Positions 11,950 through 23,899 of a stretch of 64,000 nucleotides of DNA are shown here, piece after piece. The notes beneath the pieces were generated by a model. That model searched no databases. It saw only the letters and a list, made by a program, of their open reading frames with translations, and was not told the DNA's origin. This DNA comes from Lunularia cruciata (Eukaryota; Streptophyta; Marchantiopsida; Lunulariales; Lunulariaceae), in assembly GCA_948567375.1 (NCBI GenBank), contig OX419761.1, positions 31,374,501 to 31,438,500 on the forward strand, read 5' to 3'. Both the position numbers and the translations under genes were made by a program. Position 1 is the first letter of the stretch; each line of letters begins with the position of its first letter.

Positions 11950-12954
11950 GATCCACTTGTTTCCTTCCGTTGCCACCAAGCCCTCACAATTAAATTCCCT
12001 CCTTTCATCCCAATGAGAGGAGGTAAGAGTCAGGACTTCCAAATTAGTGAAGGAGCGTAACCGTACTTGTGAAGGACACGCGTGATCTGCTGACCGGAAA
12101 GAACCTGTCGATTCATTGCTTCTGCTTCAAGTCTGGTCCCGGCCAGATGGCCAGAACCACATGAACTGAACAACGTCCTTACCTTCGTTGGAGTCGCTGT
12201 CCGAAGTTGCCTGGTAACATTGTTAATAGACCCCACCTCTATGCTTCTGTCAACTGACTGATAGGGCACGATACAGGGGTCCAGCACAGCAGTCAATTTA
12301 TTCTGTGAACATGTCACTCGAAGGTCGCAATGATCAGCGTTGTGGACTTCCTATGCGTCGTATTCAGCAATGGAACGGGAGGGCTGTTCTGCTCAGACAT
12401 TTGAGGGGCATTTAGTGTACTTACTTCAGCGTAGAGTGTGCGTAGGAGATTATTCTAATGTGTTGGGGTCGACCGGCATTCGTAGGACACAGACGTTAAA
12501 ACGGTTCCAAGAGGTAAGACAGTTTCAGAAGCAGGAACTGCGAGTTAGGTGATGCTGAGTAGATCTGTATGCCTATTCTTTTGAAGTGATTTGCGATGTG
12601 GAGTGGAATCATTGAACGGTTTTAGCCATAAATTTGGAGATTCTTTGCTCCATAGATAGAGAGTACTGAGTTTCGAAGCAGCTTCTTTCCTGCGATTGAG
12701 ACAACGAATTAGGAACTAGTTAGGGGGTAGGTAAGAGGTGGAATTTTACGGAGATGCTCTGGTTGACAGATATCTATGGGGTTGTTGATCCGCATTTATA
12801 AGATGGGGGAGATTTATTAAGTGTTTATTTTGCTGAACTTTGTTCCTTGATCATTTCCAGTGAAGGGAGAAAGTAAACTGAATCCATCCACGAAGTTTTA
12901 AGGCAATAGGCTTTGAGAATGTTCCAGCACAAATTCATGTGAAGTCCAATGTTT
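11950..12954. other. No gene recognised
   Basis: Upstream of the glutaredoxin gene. A frame at 12030-12317 on the minus strand ends in a plausible peptide (MNRQVLSGQQITRVLHKYGY) but I do not know the family and see no flanking exons. Confidence 0.35.
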
Positions 12955-13075
12955 GATACCTCAATGTTTCTCATACAGACTCTATTGGGGCTTAGCCCCA
13001 TGTTACCTTTTTTGTCTCTCCCTTGTACGGCTTGATGGGGTCTTCCCATCCTTCATTTTTCCTACGCGGTCGCCT
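12955..13075 (-). repeat. Dispersed repeat, copy 1
   Basis: About 120 bases whose reverse complement closely matches 60495-60605. Shared blocks include 'gccgtacaagggagagacaa' versus 'cccgtacaagggtgagacaa', and 'gctaagccccaatagagtc' versus 'gctaaaccccaatagagtc'. Family unknown. Confidence 0.7.
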
Positions 13076-13332
13076 TTTACCATGTTTGATACCTTGAGAT
13101 TTCATAACATTAAGTCTGATTGAGAGTGTAAAACTTCCAAATCTCAAAACCATACCGACTGATGTTGATTTCGTCTCAGAAAGCAATATCGACTCAACGT
13201 TTTAGAAGGTAGAGAATGCTGGAAGATACTATCATGACATGATCTAAGAATCCTGAGAGAATTTCAACATGCAGACAGGGTAGGAGTAATTACGGTGACT
13301 ACAAGAAGATGTAATCTGGAAAGAAGAGAATA

Positions 13333-13368
13333 AGGCGACCGCGTAGAGAACACGAAGGATGGGAAGAA
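13333..13368 (+). repeat. Partial inverted copy of the dispersed repeat
   Basis: The block 'ggcgaccgcgtag' followed by 'aaggatgggaag' is the start of the same repeat in inverted orientation, about 260 bases from copy 1. Confidence 0.6.
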
Positions 13369-13959
13369 TGGAATAAGGTTGAAATTACAGCACTTGCTGA
13401 CAATAGCTCATCTCTCAATCATCGGAGAGCGAAACAAATCACACTTCCACTGCGAGCTTTTACTGTCTGATCAGCGTGTACAATTTCCAAGTTAATGTTA
13501 TGCGATCATATAAAGAACAAACAACCATAAGGGATTGTTCTCCTGGTGCATGTCCATCTATTATCACTTCTAAGAGGAGTGGGTTTCGATAAGAACTAGT
13601 GATATATACATTTGTCCCTGCCCTATACTCTCTCTTCCTGTGCTCTAAGTGGGTCGGAAGTTGTAATTACCGGATTAATTCCATATAAACATATAATGAG
13701 CCATCAGGGCCGCTCTGGCGGGGTTTCAATCCATGGCCTTTATGCTGCTACTGATTCTAATCTGATAGATTTACACTACTGTGGGAACAGGTTTGCATGG
13801 TTTGTACATATGTTTGTCCTGCATTCGTTCATAAAATGACATCGTCTCTCCCTGACACCCCAAGAGTAAAAGCATCCCCTTCCGTCCACTTCCCTAACGG
13901 ACAGCGTACAAAGCTTCTTCTGACGCGTGATCCCCTTGATCAGCGAATGGTTCTGCGAT
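13369..13959. other. No gene recognised
   Basis: Region downstream of the LRR gene fragment. I see no conserved frame or RNA gene. Confidence 0.35.
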
Positions 13960-14314
13960 TTACTTGACCAGCTTCTTTTTCTCCACTGAACGGGTAGGTT
14001 GTGAGTGAATGATTCTGCTTGCGGAGATTGAATTACGGAATAATAGGCACCTTTCTTTACTCATCACGTGACGAGCTATCGAAGGAAGACCAATTACGGT
14101 TAAGTTCGGCAAGGACGATGTCTGAAGTCTTTCCACTGCAGCTTGGGTGACTTTGCAAGAATGGAGCGCCAAGGAAGTTAAGTTGCTCAAAGGTCGTAGA
14201 TGCTGCAACCCTGCGTTCGTGATGCGCGAGTTCTTTACATTTATTGACACTAGCCCGGTCATACGTGGGTTCAGGAAGTGGCAATGTGTCATCATCAACC
14301 AGAGCCGTCAACAT
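13960..14314 (-). pseudogene. 3' fragment of a leucine-rich repeat protein gene
   Basis: The frame ending at 13960 encodes leucine-rich repeats: TGLVSINVKNSRITNAGL, then LRPLSNLTSLALHSCKVT, then LQTSSLPNLTVI. The spacing and wording match the last repeats of a plant-conserved intracellular LRR protein (Arabidopsis At1g15740-like), followed by a non-conserved tail of about 35 residues. The repeat just upstream (LVDDDTLPL, at about 14275-14300) is in another frame, so there is a frameshift near 14265. No further exons are visible upstream, where repeat sequence begins soon after 14345. Most of the gene is therefore missing, cut off by the retroelement cluster or lost. Confidence 0.7.
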
Positions 14315-14344
14315 ATTATGAAACTCTCGAGCTACATTTTATAG

Positions 14345-14639
14345 CACTCGAGTGAATTGTTTATTCTATTCGGTTTTCAATGTCGGTTCCATTGGTACCT
14401 AGATTCCATTGATATCTAGATTGAAGACTATGGAGTAGAAGTTATGAAGATTTCTAGGTTTTCAAGGGTTTAGAATGATCCATATACATTGAGAGTGATG
14501 AGGTGGGAATTTTCATTTCTAATCTCTTGATTTTCTATGAGACTTTAGTTTGAAAATTTAGGAAATGGAATTTGAAAATTATGAATTTGAAAATTATAGA
14601 GTTTGGAGAGATTATATTTTCTTATGTGAGTTGTGATGT
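14345..14639. other. AT-rich boundary between the LRR fragment and element A
   Basis: No coding signal. The left end of element A should lie near here, but I cannot find a matching LTR or target-site duplication. Confidence 0.35.
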
Positions 14640-15347
14640 GAGGGGGTGTGGTTTTGTAGGTATGGGGAGATATGGAGGAGTGCATCATGTGTTACTATCT
14701 CTATTCTTGTGCTAGTCTCTCCATGTGAGATCTCCACCAAACCAGCCTCCAAAAGGTCTCTACTGAATCAATGTCCTCTCCATATCAATATAGCAATAAG
14801 GATGTCAGAAAACTGGTGTATTGCTAGTCAACTCAATCCGTATACCAAGTCCCTTCAGAGCACTCAAATCCTTCATACTGAAGGCAAAACAAGTCGTGTA
14901 GCTCCTCAAGAACCTCCAAACTTTTCATCTTTCCTCTCTTGTAAGCTTGGGTCCAAGATTTGGCTCCCAAGTACCCTCTGTAACTATTGGAGGAGTGGAA
15001 GACATACTGATCGGCTGCTACACTGGGCCCTTGGGAGCAATAGTGTCATGCACCCAATCACCCGAGGTTCCAACCTCTGTGTGAAAAACTCCCTCCACTC
15101 TGGCTGTAAGCTCCACACATCCTCTAGCTGCATCCCAAGTGGACCAAGGGTATAATCCAAGTAGCCCACGCTCACGCTCACCTAGATGGACTCCAAGTAG
15201 ACCACTCTCCCTAGTAGCTACTGGGTGTGTCCCAAGAATACCATGTCCACTATGTCCATAGCTCCCAACATGTGCTTGAATCGTCTCGATAGGCATAGGG
15301 CTCACAAGTGTCCAAGTGGTGATGCCTATCAAGCGCATCCTATGTTA

Positions 15348-16310
15348 CTTTGCCAAACCAAGGCTCACAATCCAGGTCAAACAGTTTAGGTCCATAGCCC
15401 AACCTAACACCTTACGCTTGGATGTCTCTAACACTACTAGAATAACGGTAATACCGATGTGAAAACCCATCGCCCGCTCTCTCTCATTGGCATTGGGCTC
15501 CACCAACTGCTATACCTATGAGTCCCAAATAAGTCTAGGTCCTCTCTCTTGAAAAGCATGAGAGCCCGAGAAACTCATAAGTGTGGGAAAAATGGCTCTA
15601 GGCTGTCCAACTAGGTTCACCACTACCATAAGTGACCTATCAGCCACTACCACCATCTAAGACTACCGCCCAACATCCAAGATATCATTAACAAGGATGT
15701 GGTCTAGTCGTTGAATCCCATCATATGCATGCTATAGAAGGTAACCTCTTTGGGTAAGAGGTTTGTCCACCAAAGACAAAGATGATGAGTCGGTGATCCT
15801 ACTCTAACTGCATCTAACACTACAGCAGGTCCCATCCAACAATGGACCTGTTGTGTACTCACCACCACTCTAGTGTGAGAATCACCTATCAAAGGAACGA
15901 TCTCCAACAGGTAAGCTAGAGAAACAAATTAATGAACTTGGAGATGTCATAGTATCCGTAACATCTCCCAAAACACACCAGAACAAGGATCCTGAAGACC
16001 CAAACCTTGGCCAACACGTGTATGTCCCTAACATGGCCATCCAGAAATCACCAAGTGAATAGGCCCATGTCTTGCCAGATCATGCGCCCCCAGTAAGGAA
16101 ATGTCTGTTGGTAAGGCCTTCTGGTAACCTCTGACTGTTGACATCGGTAATAACTTAGGATATTGGTAGGCCAAGTGTGCCACATGATGCAGAGAGACTC
16201 GCCTAGCAATCTCATCTCTCTTCACATACAAGTACCTATGTACTCATATACCTACTTGTAATACAGTAGCTAGTCCGATGCTAATCCCACCAAACAACTC
16301 CAATAAACAT
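15348..16310 (-). pseudogene. Retroelement-borne cytosine-C5 DNA methyltransferase domain
   Basis: Broken over several frames, but in order it shows motif I (LLELFGGIS, 16280-16306), an acidic motif II segment (VKRDEIARR, about 16200-16226), the catalytic motif IV context SGWPC (16031-16045), an ENV-like motif VI (EIVPLIGDS, from 15907), a segment reading VGSPTHHLCLWWTN (about 15770-15815), and a C-terminal RERAMGF block (15465-15488) followed by LGWAMDLNCLTW (about 15370-15405). These are C5-cytosine methyltransferase motifs. The stop straight after the catalytic Cys sits where the conserved Gln of PCQ belongs, and the Asn of ENV is Ile here. This copy cannot be active. Confidence 0.8.
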
Positions 16311-16699
16311 ATCCCCTCTAATGGATATTGCCAAGCAATGAGTGTGGTATCCAAAGGTGTCAAAGTAATCGACTCTAGAAGCTCATCCTCACACTCATCT
16401 ACTGATGGTACAAAGGCTCCACTCCAAGCCTATTGCACCAATTGATCAACATGTTACTGCAATGCTTCCTCTAAACTCCACAATGGAACATCCAAGGTGG
16501 ATGCAACAATCCCACTCGTAGTCCAAATCTGAGTGATCTCCTTTGGTAATGGAGTATCTTCTGCATGGGCGTTCCCCTCCAACAAATCACTAGGCCAAGT
16601 AACTGCACCACTGAAAGCTAAAACTGATGTTGCCGTGGTCCAGTACTATAGTGAGCCAAGACTGCCACTACTAAAGCGTACTAGTAGGCGACATACCCA

Positions 16700-17040
16700 T
16701 CCCTCACCAAATTGCCAACCTGGTCTATAGGAAGTTGTCTCCTCCCAATAGTCAATACTAAAACCCATGGAGTATAACACTACTCTCCCAACTAGCACAT
16801 CATATGACACAACTATTGTTGCAATAACTTGAGCTCTCACCACCGAGCTATCAGTCGGATGACCAGGTTGAACCTAAACAACAAGCTCCCCACGTGTGAT
16901 GTACTATGTCAAACCACCACCTAGAGATGTCTAGATTTGAAATGGACACCTCTCTAGATTGGTCTTCCGTAACTCCAAACCAACTATTGCAGCCTTCTCC
17001 AACATAAGGGGCTGTGCACTGGAGTCTAAAAAGACTCTCT
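16700..17040 (-). pseudogene. Retropepsin-like protease of element A
   Basis: The active-site region reads VFLDSSAQPLML (DSSA at 17015-17026, where DSGA is usual), followed by a flap region and a C-terminal YDVLVG...MGFSIDYWEETTSYRPGW segment in the frame ending at 16646. The two parts are in different frames. It lies directly upstream of the methyltransferase domain. Confidence 0.65.
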
Positions 17041-18099
17041 GTGGTGTATAGACCTTCCCTAAAGGTCCCACAAAGTGGAAAATTCCCCATTGGTTATCCA
17101 ATAAAACAACACCAAGTGTAAACCATGCTCTCTCAAAGGCCAGTCTAATTGCTATTGCCTGCCATAAACCACTGGTCGTTGAACGGATCCCATGCTCCTC
17201 AACCAAGTTAGCTCCACTACCAACCACCTCTGCTCTAGTAGTAGGAACCACGTCATCCTACTCTCACAAAGCATGGCAACCAACCAAAAAATTGGGGTTG
17301 GATCAACTCCCAATGTAAACATGTCATTGGCTAAAAACAAAGTGCAACGCATAATCAGTTGAGCCGCCCCCAACATCATGATAGACTTAGTCTGTGTAGT
17401 AGTAGGTGGTTGACTAGCAAGTAGTCCATCATGCACTCCATCACCACCTACCGCACCTACATTGGGATGTCTAGGAGCCATGGATGTCATCTACAATGCC
17501 TCATATAGTGTGAAAGACTGGGGAAGTCTGACCTATCTCCCAACCTCTCCTCTCTATGAGTCCAACTCCACTGATGCTCCTCTAGGCTCTGGAGAGCACG
17601 TATTACACTCCTAGTCACTACTATAGCTGCATCCACATAAGCTGCTCCACACATGAAGTCCAAAGCATCTCTATCACCAGCATATGAGGTGGAAGCCTCA
17701 ACACTTGAATCTGATCTCCTTTGAGCAATAGCCATACTTGCCAATCTCTACTCCAATTGCTCAATCCGAGTAGCCATAGGTGTATCAGAAGTAAGGGTAG
17801 GTATCACACCTCTACTAGGTGTAGATCCTCTACCACCACCTCTACCACCTCGTCCTCCATGAACTAGAGCTCCTCTACTACTTGCCATAGCAGCCCTACC
17901 ACTCTATAACTCCGGATGTAGGTCAAATGATTGGTCACTAGTGTGACCAAATCTGTGAAAATGCTCACATTGCCTCTATGCTGGTTGTGATGCATCACAG
18001 GTATCAGGTCCACTGCCTTGAGTACACTCTCTCCTATGGTGAGGTCCACCACATGTCCAAGAAGCAACACTACCACTCACTGGTTGCTGTTGATCCAAA

Positions 18100-19220
18100 A
18101 ATGAAGGTAAGGGTCTAACTGTAGTAGGCCCTTCACTCGCTCTATAGGATCTGGGTTGTCCACCTTGTCCACCTTGTCCTCAAAAACCAATTGAGCGTGG
18201 TGCACTCTACTGCACTTTGCTGCACTCTAAAAGAAGTCACAACCATGAATGAGGTCTCCCTACCAAATCCAGATGTCACCACCCTCTCCTCCACCATGTT
18301 GAGCTCAATACGCTTAGCCAAACCAAAGACCACTACCAAAGTAGGCAAAGTAGCCTATAACAATGTAACATCACGAACTCTACATCACAACTCTCTATCC
18401 AGTATCCCATACCAAAACTGGACTACTTGGGCCTCAATAACTCCTTGAGTGAAACTGATCAACCGCATCATGCGAGTGTATGCCTTGCGCAGGCTCTCTC
18501 CAGCCTTCGGTTGGAACTCCTACAAGCTCTTTAGCTTGTCTATCCGCACTCCCTGGTAGTTCTGCCTCAAACATTGGAAGAACTCCACCATGGGGGTTAA
18601 ACCCCGGTACCACACCACCTCTTGCAGCAGTACTTCCACTTGTGGTAACACTATCTCTAGCTAGTGCACCTCCACTAGCTCCACCAACACTACTCGAGCT
18701 AGAACTCATAGGTACAACTGATCTACTCTTGACAACCAAGCCTGAAGTGATAGAGACATAGTTTGGAGACCAATATTGTCTCCATAACTCAATCTCCTCC
18801 AAATAAGCTCTCCTAAACTCATGGTAGTCATCCATCGGCGGACCCTCCAAGTGCAGAAACAACCCCTTCCATGCCATGAAGGACATAAACAAAGTTGGGT
18901 TCCGCATCTACTACATATCACACCAACTATCAAACTCCTAGATGAAGTCATCCAACTCAATGGTACCCACTATACCAGAGTAACGCCTAGGGCCTTTGGA
19001 GGCCCAATAAATCTCGTCCGTGTCCCATAACAATGGTGCGGACATGCTAAGTGCACTCTCAATTGAATCAGCTCTTGTGTCAAACTCCAACTCAGAGTCA
19101 ATCTCCCCCTCATTGGGACCTGAGATACAGGTTGATATCGAGTACCACTCTGAGTAAACCCACTACAAACTGCATGGCTAACTCCTCTAGAATCCCCAAA
19201 GAACTCCATCATGACAAAGT
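18100..19220 (-). pseudogene. Gag-like region of element A
   Basis: Segments include MAWKGLFLHLEGPPMDDYHEFRRAY-like sequence (18750-18907), IELNMVEERVVTSGFGRETS (about 18240-18300) and, upstream, LDDFI..FDSWCDM. These resemble a retrotransposon capsid. A damaged zinc knuckle ending FDLHPE follows at about 17910-17970. Several stops interrupt it. Confidence 0.55.
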
Positions 19221-19647
19221 AACTGAAAATTAGAACCACCAAATACAATTACAAACCACAATTGCAAGTACCCCACTAAGTGCCAACACCAACCAAGCAC
19301 CACCAAGTGCCAAAACTAACGGAACACTATCCACTAATGTGACTCTAACTAAGACAACTACACTAGGGGCAAGGGCAACCTGTAACTTGCCATCACAACA
19401 CATATTCTCACGGTCTGCAAGTCATCACTTCTTTTTGCACCGGAGAGAAAGAAAGATAGTCTGATTGGTCATCACTCTAGCCTCACTACCAAGAGCACAC
19501 TACAGCACCAACACTTAAAATTCAAGGCACCTCATACAAACACGGTACACAAAAAGGAAGCAGATAATGGAGGAGGTCCAATCACAAGAATGCTAAACAA
19601 AAACTCTCCATCTCATAAATCAACACGGGACTGACTTTGCCACCATT

Positions 19648-20553
19648 TGGCATAATTGGAATACCTATTCTACTTCTTGATCTACAAAGATCACCGAGGA
19701 TTAGATCAAATTCCTTTTCGTCAAAATTTGATGTAACTCCTTAACAAAATCTGATGTAAAATCTGACATAAATTTGACATAAATCCCTAAAAATGGCTGA
19801 CCACTAAATCCTCTGCTAACTCTTCACTTGAGCCAAATTGAAAAAAAAAGGGTTTTGTCCAATCTTTAATTTGTGAGGATTTGCTCCTTACTCCACCTTC
19901 AATTTTAGTTTCTGAGCTCAACTTGCAACAAATTGGTCCTTAGCTCAAAATCACAACTATCGCTTGAAAATTGCTTCTCCGTGGCTTCAAATTTTGCCAA
20001 CACTTCCACACACATACTCTCTCAAGGAAATCTGAACTACTCAATCAAGACACCTTGATCCACCGAGCTTGGAGATACCACCAACACTCGCAATTCTTGC
20101 ACTCAATTTCCCCCTGACTCACTTCTCTAATGTAATCAGATCGTTTACAACTCAAATCAATCAAACTCAGATCAATACTTGATATGATCCACAACATCTT
20201 GCCAACAACATGGCACTAATTATAGTCAAGCCACACTCACTCTAGCTAAGATACTTCAGGTGACGCTCACCGGCTTTTTGTCCACTCTAGCCAAGAACTC
20301 AAAGGCTCAACATCAAAGAAGTGAGCTCTCAGAGCTGCACTTCCAGGGTATACTCCTGATTTTGACCTAGGTTTCATCCCAATGGTGCAAATGGTGCAAG
20401 TGACAATGGGCCCTACCATGAAGTCAATACCCTAAACACAAAATCTGACCGTCGGAAAGTAGTCAATGAGTAATTGCCAAAATGCCTCTAACTACTATCA
20501 TTGGAACTCCAATGTCCAAGCAATCTAGATTTGACACTACAAATGGTGTGACA
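19648..20553 (-). repeat. 5' LTR of element A
   Basis: Starts TGTCACACC (20553) and ends near 19648, just before TGGTGGCAAAG, which I take as the primer binding site. The same sequence in plus orientation runs from 32578 to about 33505. The 3' edge is approximate. Confidence 0.6.
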
Positions 20554-22035
20554 TTGGTGAGTGTCAATTAAAGATAAACTGAAGAATGACTGTGTAGCTA
20601 AACACTTTAAGGTTAAGACTTTGTTGAGGAAGTTTTGAAATGTCAAGAAGATATCTTGTTCCTCTTAATAACTATCATGGAGTTAGAATCTTGGGCTTAG
20701 GTGAGGGTTTGATTTTTCCAAGACCAAGTGTTAGAAAACACACAATGCCAACAAAGAGAAATAAGCAAAATCCTTCACTTTTGGTGAGGAATCTTGCAAT
20801 TTGAATACTAGATATAGTGGTGAGGATCAAACTCTTGAGTAGACTTTGGATAAATTTTTTGGCCTATAATTGGAACTTAAGTTTTCCAAGTTTCATATCA
20901 AAAGTAAATATTAGTAACTATGAAGATGGTCCCAAGACAAAAGAGAAGGGAGAAAATCAGGCTCAATGGATTATGTCAGATTGGAGATTAGTCTTGGGTA
21001 GAGAAGTTGAGGATATAAGAGGAGTCACCTTCTACTAGAATTGTGATTTGTTGGAGGAGACCAAAAAGGTGAAGAATTTCTTCAATACTTCTTGCACTAA
21101 GAACGGGTACAAGGTGGAGAATTTTAAAGATCCAATAAGGCAAGGTATTGTTGGGGCTCTAATGGAAATGTTTAAGCCAAAGTGGACCACCTACATGATA
21201 AAGCAATAGGCTGTCTTCTTCCACTAAATTTTTGCATGAGAAAGGGTGAATTTGGCAAAGTGCTTTCACTAGAGAAGGGGTAGATGATTCAGAATTGGAG
21301 GATGAACCTACCACCCCATTACTTTGTGCCATTTTCAATCCATTTCTATTTGGGGTTGAACCTACTCAACTCAAAGGAGAAGGGGAAGATGGTGTTGTAT
21401 TGTCACCCAAATCTACATCATGGTGCAAATGCAATACTATACTATAGATGAGCAATACTATAAGATCGATCCAAGGAGGCAATAAACACTTTTCCAAGAC
21501 AGAGCATCAAAAGATAGTGGCAGTAAGTATCTGGAGGCCAAGGAAGTAGAGTAGACCTAATGAGGTAGCATCACCCATTCAACCTAGAAAGACTAGGAGA
21601 TTGAATGTGAGGCAAGAGACAATTGTGGTGGACCTGTTATTGGATGCAGAATCCAAAGGAAAAGCCGAGTCTAAGAGCAAGAACTTAAAGGAAGAAGAAG
21701 AGCTCATTCTATAGAGTAAGGAGCCTAGTAGTGAGAGTGATGGAGAACCCAAAGTCCAACAATAGGTAGAAGAAGAGGCTAAAAAAGATGATCAAGAATT
21801 TCCATGTGCAAATTGAATGCATGGAAGGAGGAGATAGCCAATACTTGGAGTTGCCTAAGATGGATATCCTAGAGGAGAGAGAAGACAAGCCAATTTTGGT
21901 GTTTTAGAGAGGAGTGAGATCAAAGAGAAGTCTATAGCTTGCAACTATAGGGACGAGCAGAGTCAAAGAAGACAACGAAAGGTTGGAGGAGATTTAGTTT
22001 GAAGGTGAGAACATCACAACTTTGGGGGTAAGGCA

Positions 22036-22506
22036 TTGATGGAAGAAGTGCATGTCAAAGCCAATGAAAAAGATGATGAAGACAAGGTGAAAGAGTTCAG
22101 CAAAGTAGAGTATCTATCAAAGGTCATTTTTCCTTTTTTATTGCAATTGAAGAAGAAGGAGGATCTAAAGAAAGAGCATCTCAAGGTGAAGGATGAAGTG
22201 GAAGTAGTGAAGTATTTGAGCAATGAAGTCTTGGAGTTGAGAGAGAAGGAAGACAAATTACTTTGGGTTGATGTAGTACTTCAAAAGAAGAGTGTAGATA
22301 ACTTGCATGAGAGTTTTGCAAAGCAAGGTGGTGATATGGAACTTCAAGCTAAAGAATTGAAAGATCAAAAGGTTGCATTCAAGAAGTTGAAGGTAGAATT
22401 CAATGAAGTGCAACTTGACGGGATGCACTCAAAGGCCACCATGGTGGTAAGAGAGCAAGAGTTGGAGAAATTGAGATCAGTTGCAATGGAGAAGGATTGG
22501 GCTTAG
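22036..22506 (+). pseudogene. Coiled-coil part of the LTR-encoded frame in element D
   Basis: 156 codons, very rich in Glu and Lys with heptad-like spacing (DKVKEF..VEYLSKVIFPFLLQLKKKEDLKKEHLKV). It matches the frames at 44955-45530 and 49265-49858 on the minus strand. Function unknown. Confidence 0.6.
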
Positions 22507-22663
22507 TAATGCAAATTGGCAAGTAGAAGTCGTGAATAGAAGAGGTTGCAAGGGTTGATCAAAAGTATGGAAGCTCAACTTATTCACTATGTGGAAGAGA
22601 AAGAAGTGTTGAAGGCAAAGCATGAGGAGGAATTGAAGATGTATCAAGATGGGTTGGAGGTAG

Positions 22664-22668
22664 AAAGG
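22664..22668 (+). repeat. Target-site duplication of element C, left copy
   Basis: AAAGG directly left of the element; the same five bases are at 29147-29151. Confidence 0.9.
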
Positions 22669-23456
22669 TGTAATAATCCAAGGACAAGAGAAGAGAGAAA
22701 ACACAGATTTCACACTCAATCATCCAATGCCCCAAAGGAGCACCTTCTCTTTATTATATAGACAAAGAGTATCTCCTCCAAGGAAGCTCCACCATAGGAT
22801 TAGGCACACAGATAGGTGACATGTCAGCAAGCTCCACCCATGGATTACTTACTTGGATGGGTGACATGTCGGTCTTGGTCCTATCTAGTAGTCAAACAAG
22901 CTTTGATTGGAAGGAATCTTTTAGGGAATCTTCTTGTTGGAATCTCATAATCACATGGGTGAGGTACAGTTGGAAAGCTCTTGACGAGAAAAACCAAGGG
23001 GGAGGTAAGGCTAGCCTCTCCCTATTTGAGGGACCATTTGCACATTTTTGAGGCCTAATTCATCCGTTTAGGCCTCCAAAATTGCCTTCAAAGATCAAGC
23101 ATATTTTGGTTCCTACTCTATTAGTAAAAGTCTCCTTTTGGTGATATCTCTTTCTGATCTGTTTAGTCCATCATGTGTAAAATCCTTCCAGATGTTACCA
23201 AACCAATTCTCACCTTTAAATCATATGTCTAGCTATTAATTTTGAGGTTTTCAAGTCTATTCCAATTTCTGCCCTATTAGTAGAAGTATTCTTTTGGTAA
23301 TACTTTTATCTAATCTGTTTTGACTATCATGTATAACATCATTCCAGATGTTGCAAAACCAAATTTCATATCTAGCTCATATGGCTAGCTCTTGGTATTA
23401 TAGACCTCCCTCCGTTTAAGATGCAACGTCCTCATTGTGCAACTATTGCTCAAATG

Positions 23457-23596
23457 CTTGCACCAACACCGGTGCATGTATCAAATTGGCAATGGGCTCC
23501 CAAGTTGCTTCATAGAGGGGGTAACCTTTCCACTGTACTAGATAGTCCACCTGCGGATGGTGAGTACCACGCATGCATTTTTGGAGAATACGCTCC
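23457..23596 (-). pseudogene. Chromodomain of element C
   Basis: The minus strand encodes ERILQKCMRGTHHPQ, then VDYLVQWKGYPLYEATWEP and a helix (IHAPVLVQA). WKGYP and the TWEP end are chromodomain hallmarks. The domain is at the end of pol next to the 3' LTR, as in chromoviruses, where it directs insertion into marked chromatin. Confidence 0.85.
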
Positions 23597-23899
23597 TTTT
23601 CATATTCCTCGTGCCATCAATGAGTGCCAGACAAGGTTGAATGTCTTGTGTGGAATGACACTGGCCTGATTGGGGAGCATATCTGTGTAGTAGGGAAACA
23701 TGAAACACTAGATGGATCTTCATGTGTGGTGGTAGCTTGAGGTGATAGGCCACAGTGCCAACTCAACAAAGAATCGAGAAAGGCCCAATAAAACAAGGTC
23801 TAAGCTTACGAGGTCCAACTAATGTGAGGTTGGTTGTCGAGAGCCACACCTGATACCCAACATTGAACTCCATGTGCCTACAGTGTGCATTAGCATATT

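Larger units (their letters stand above)
14640..20553 (-). mobile_element. Element A: gypsy-like retroelement with a captured DNA methyltransferase, degenerate
   Basis: Order in the minus direction: LTR (19648-20553), primer-binding-site-like stretch (about 19630-19646), gag (about 18100-19220), degenerate zinc knuckle (about 17910-17970), protease (about 16700-17040) and cytosine-C5 methyltransferase (about 15350-16310), then about 700 bases with no recognised domain. Reverse transcriptase and integrase are absent, and no left LTR is visible, so the element is truncated at its 3' end. Many CAG-to-TAG stops and small frameshifts mark it as dead. A second copy of its LTR lies at 32578 in the other orientation. 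Confidence 0.8.

Noticed and set aside
12030-12317. Minus-strand frame of 95 codons as a gene
   Set aside because: No known family, no flanking exons and no promoter signal; the end looks plausible but that is not enough.
14370-14640. Left remnant of the element D LTR start (ttggtacct near 14392)
   Set aside because: Similarity to TGTGGTACCCACA is only a few bases and the following sequence does not align.
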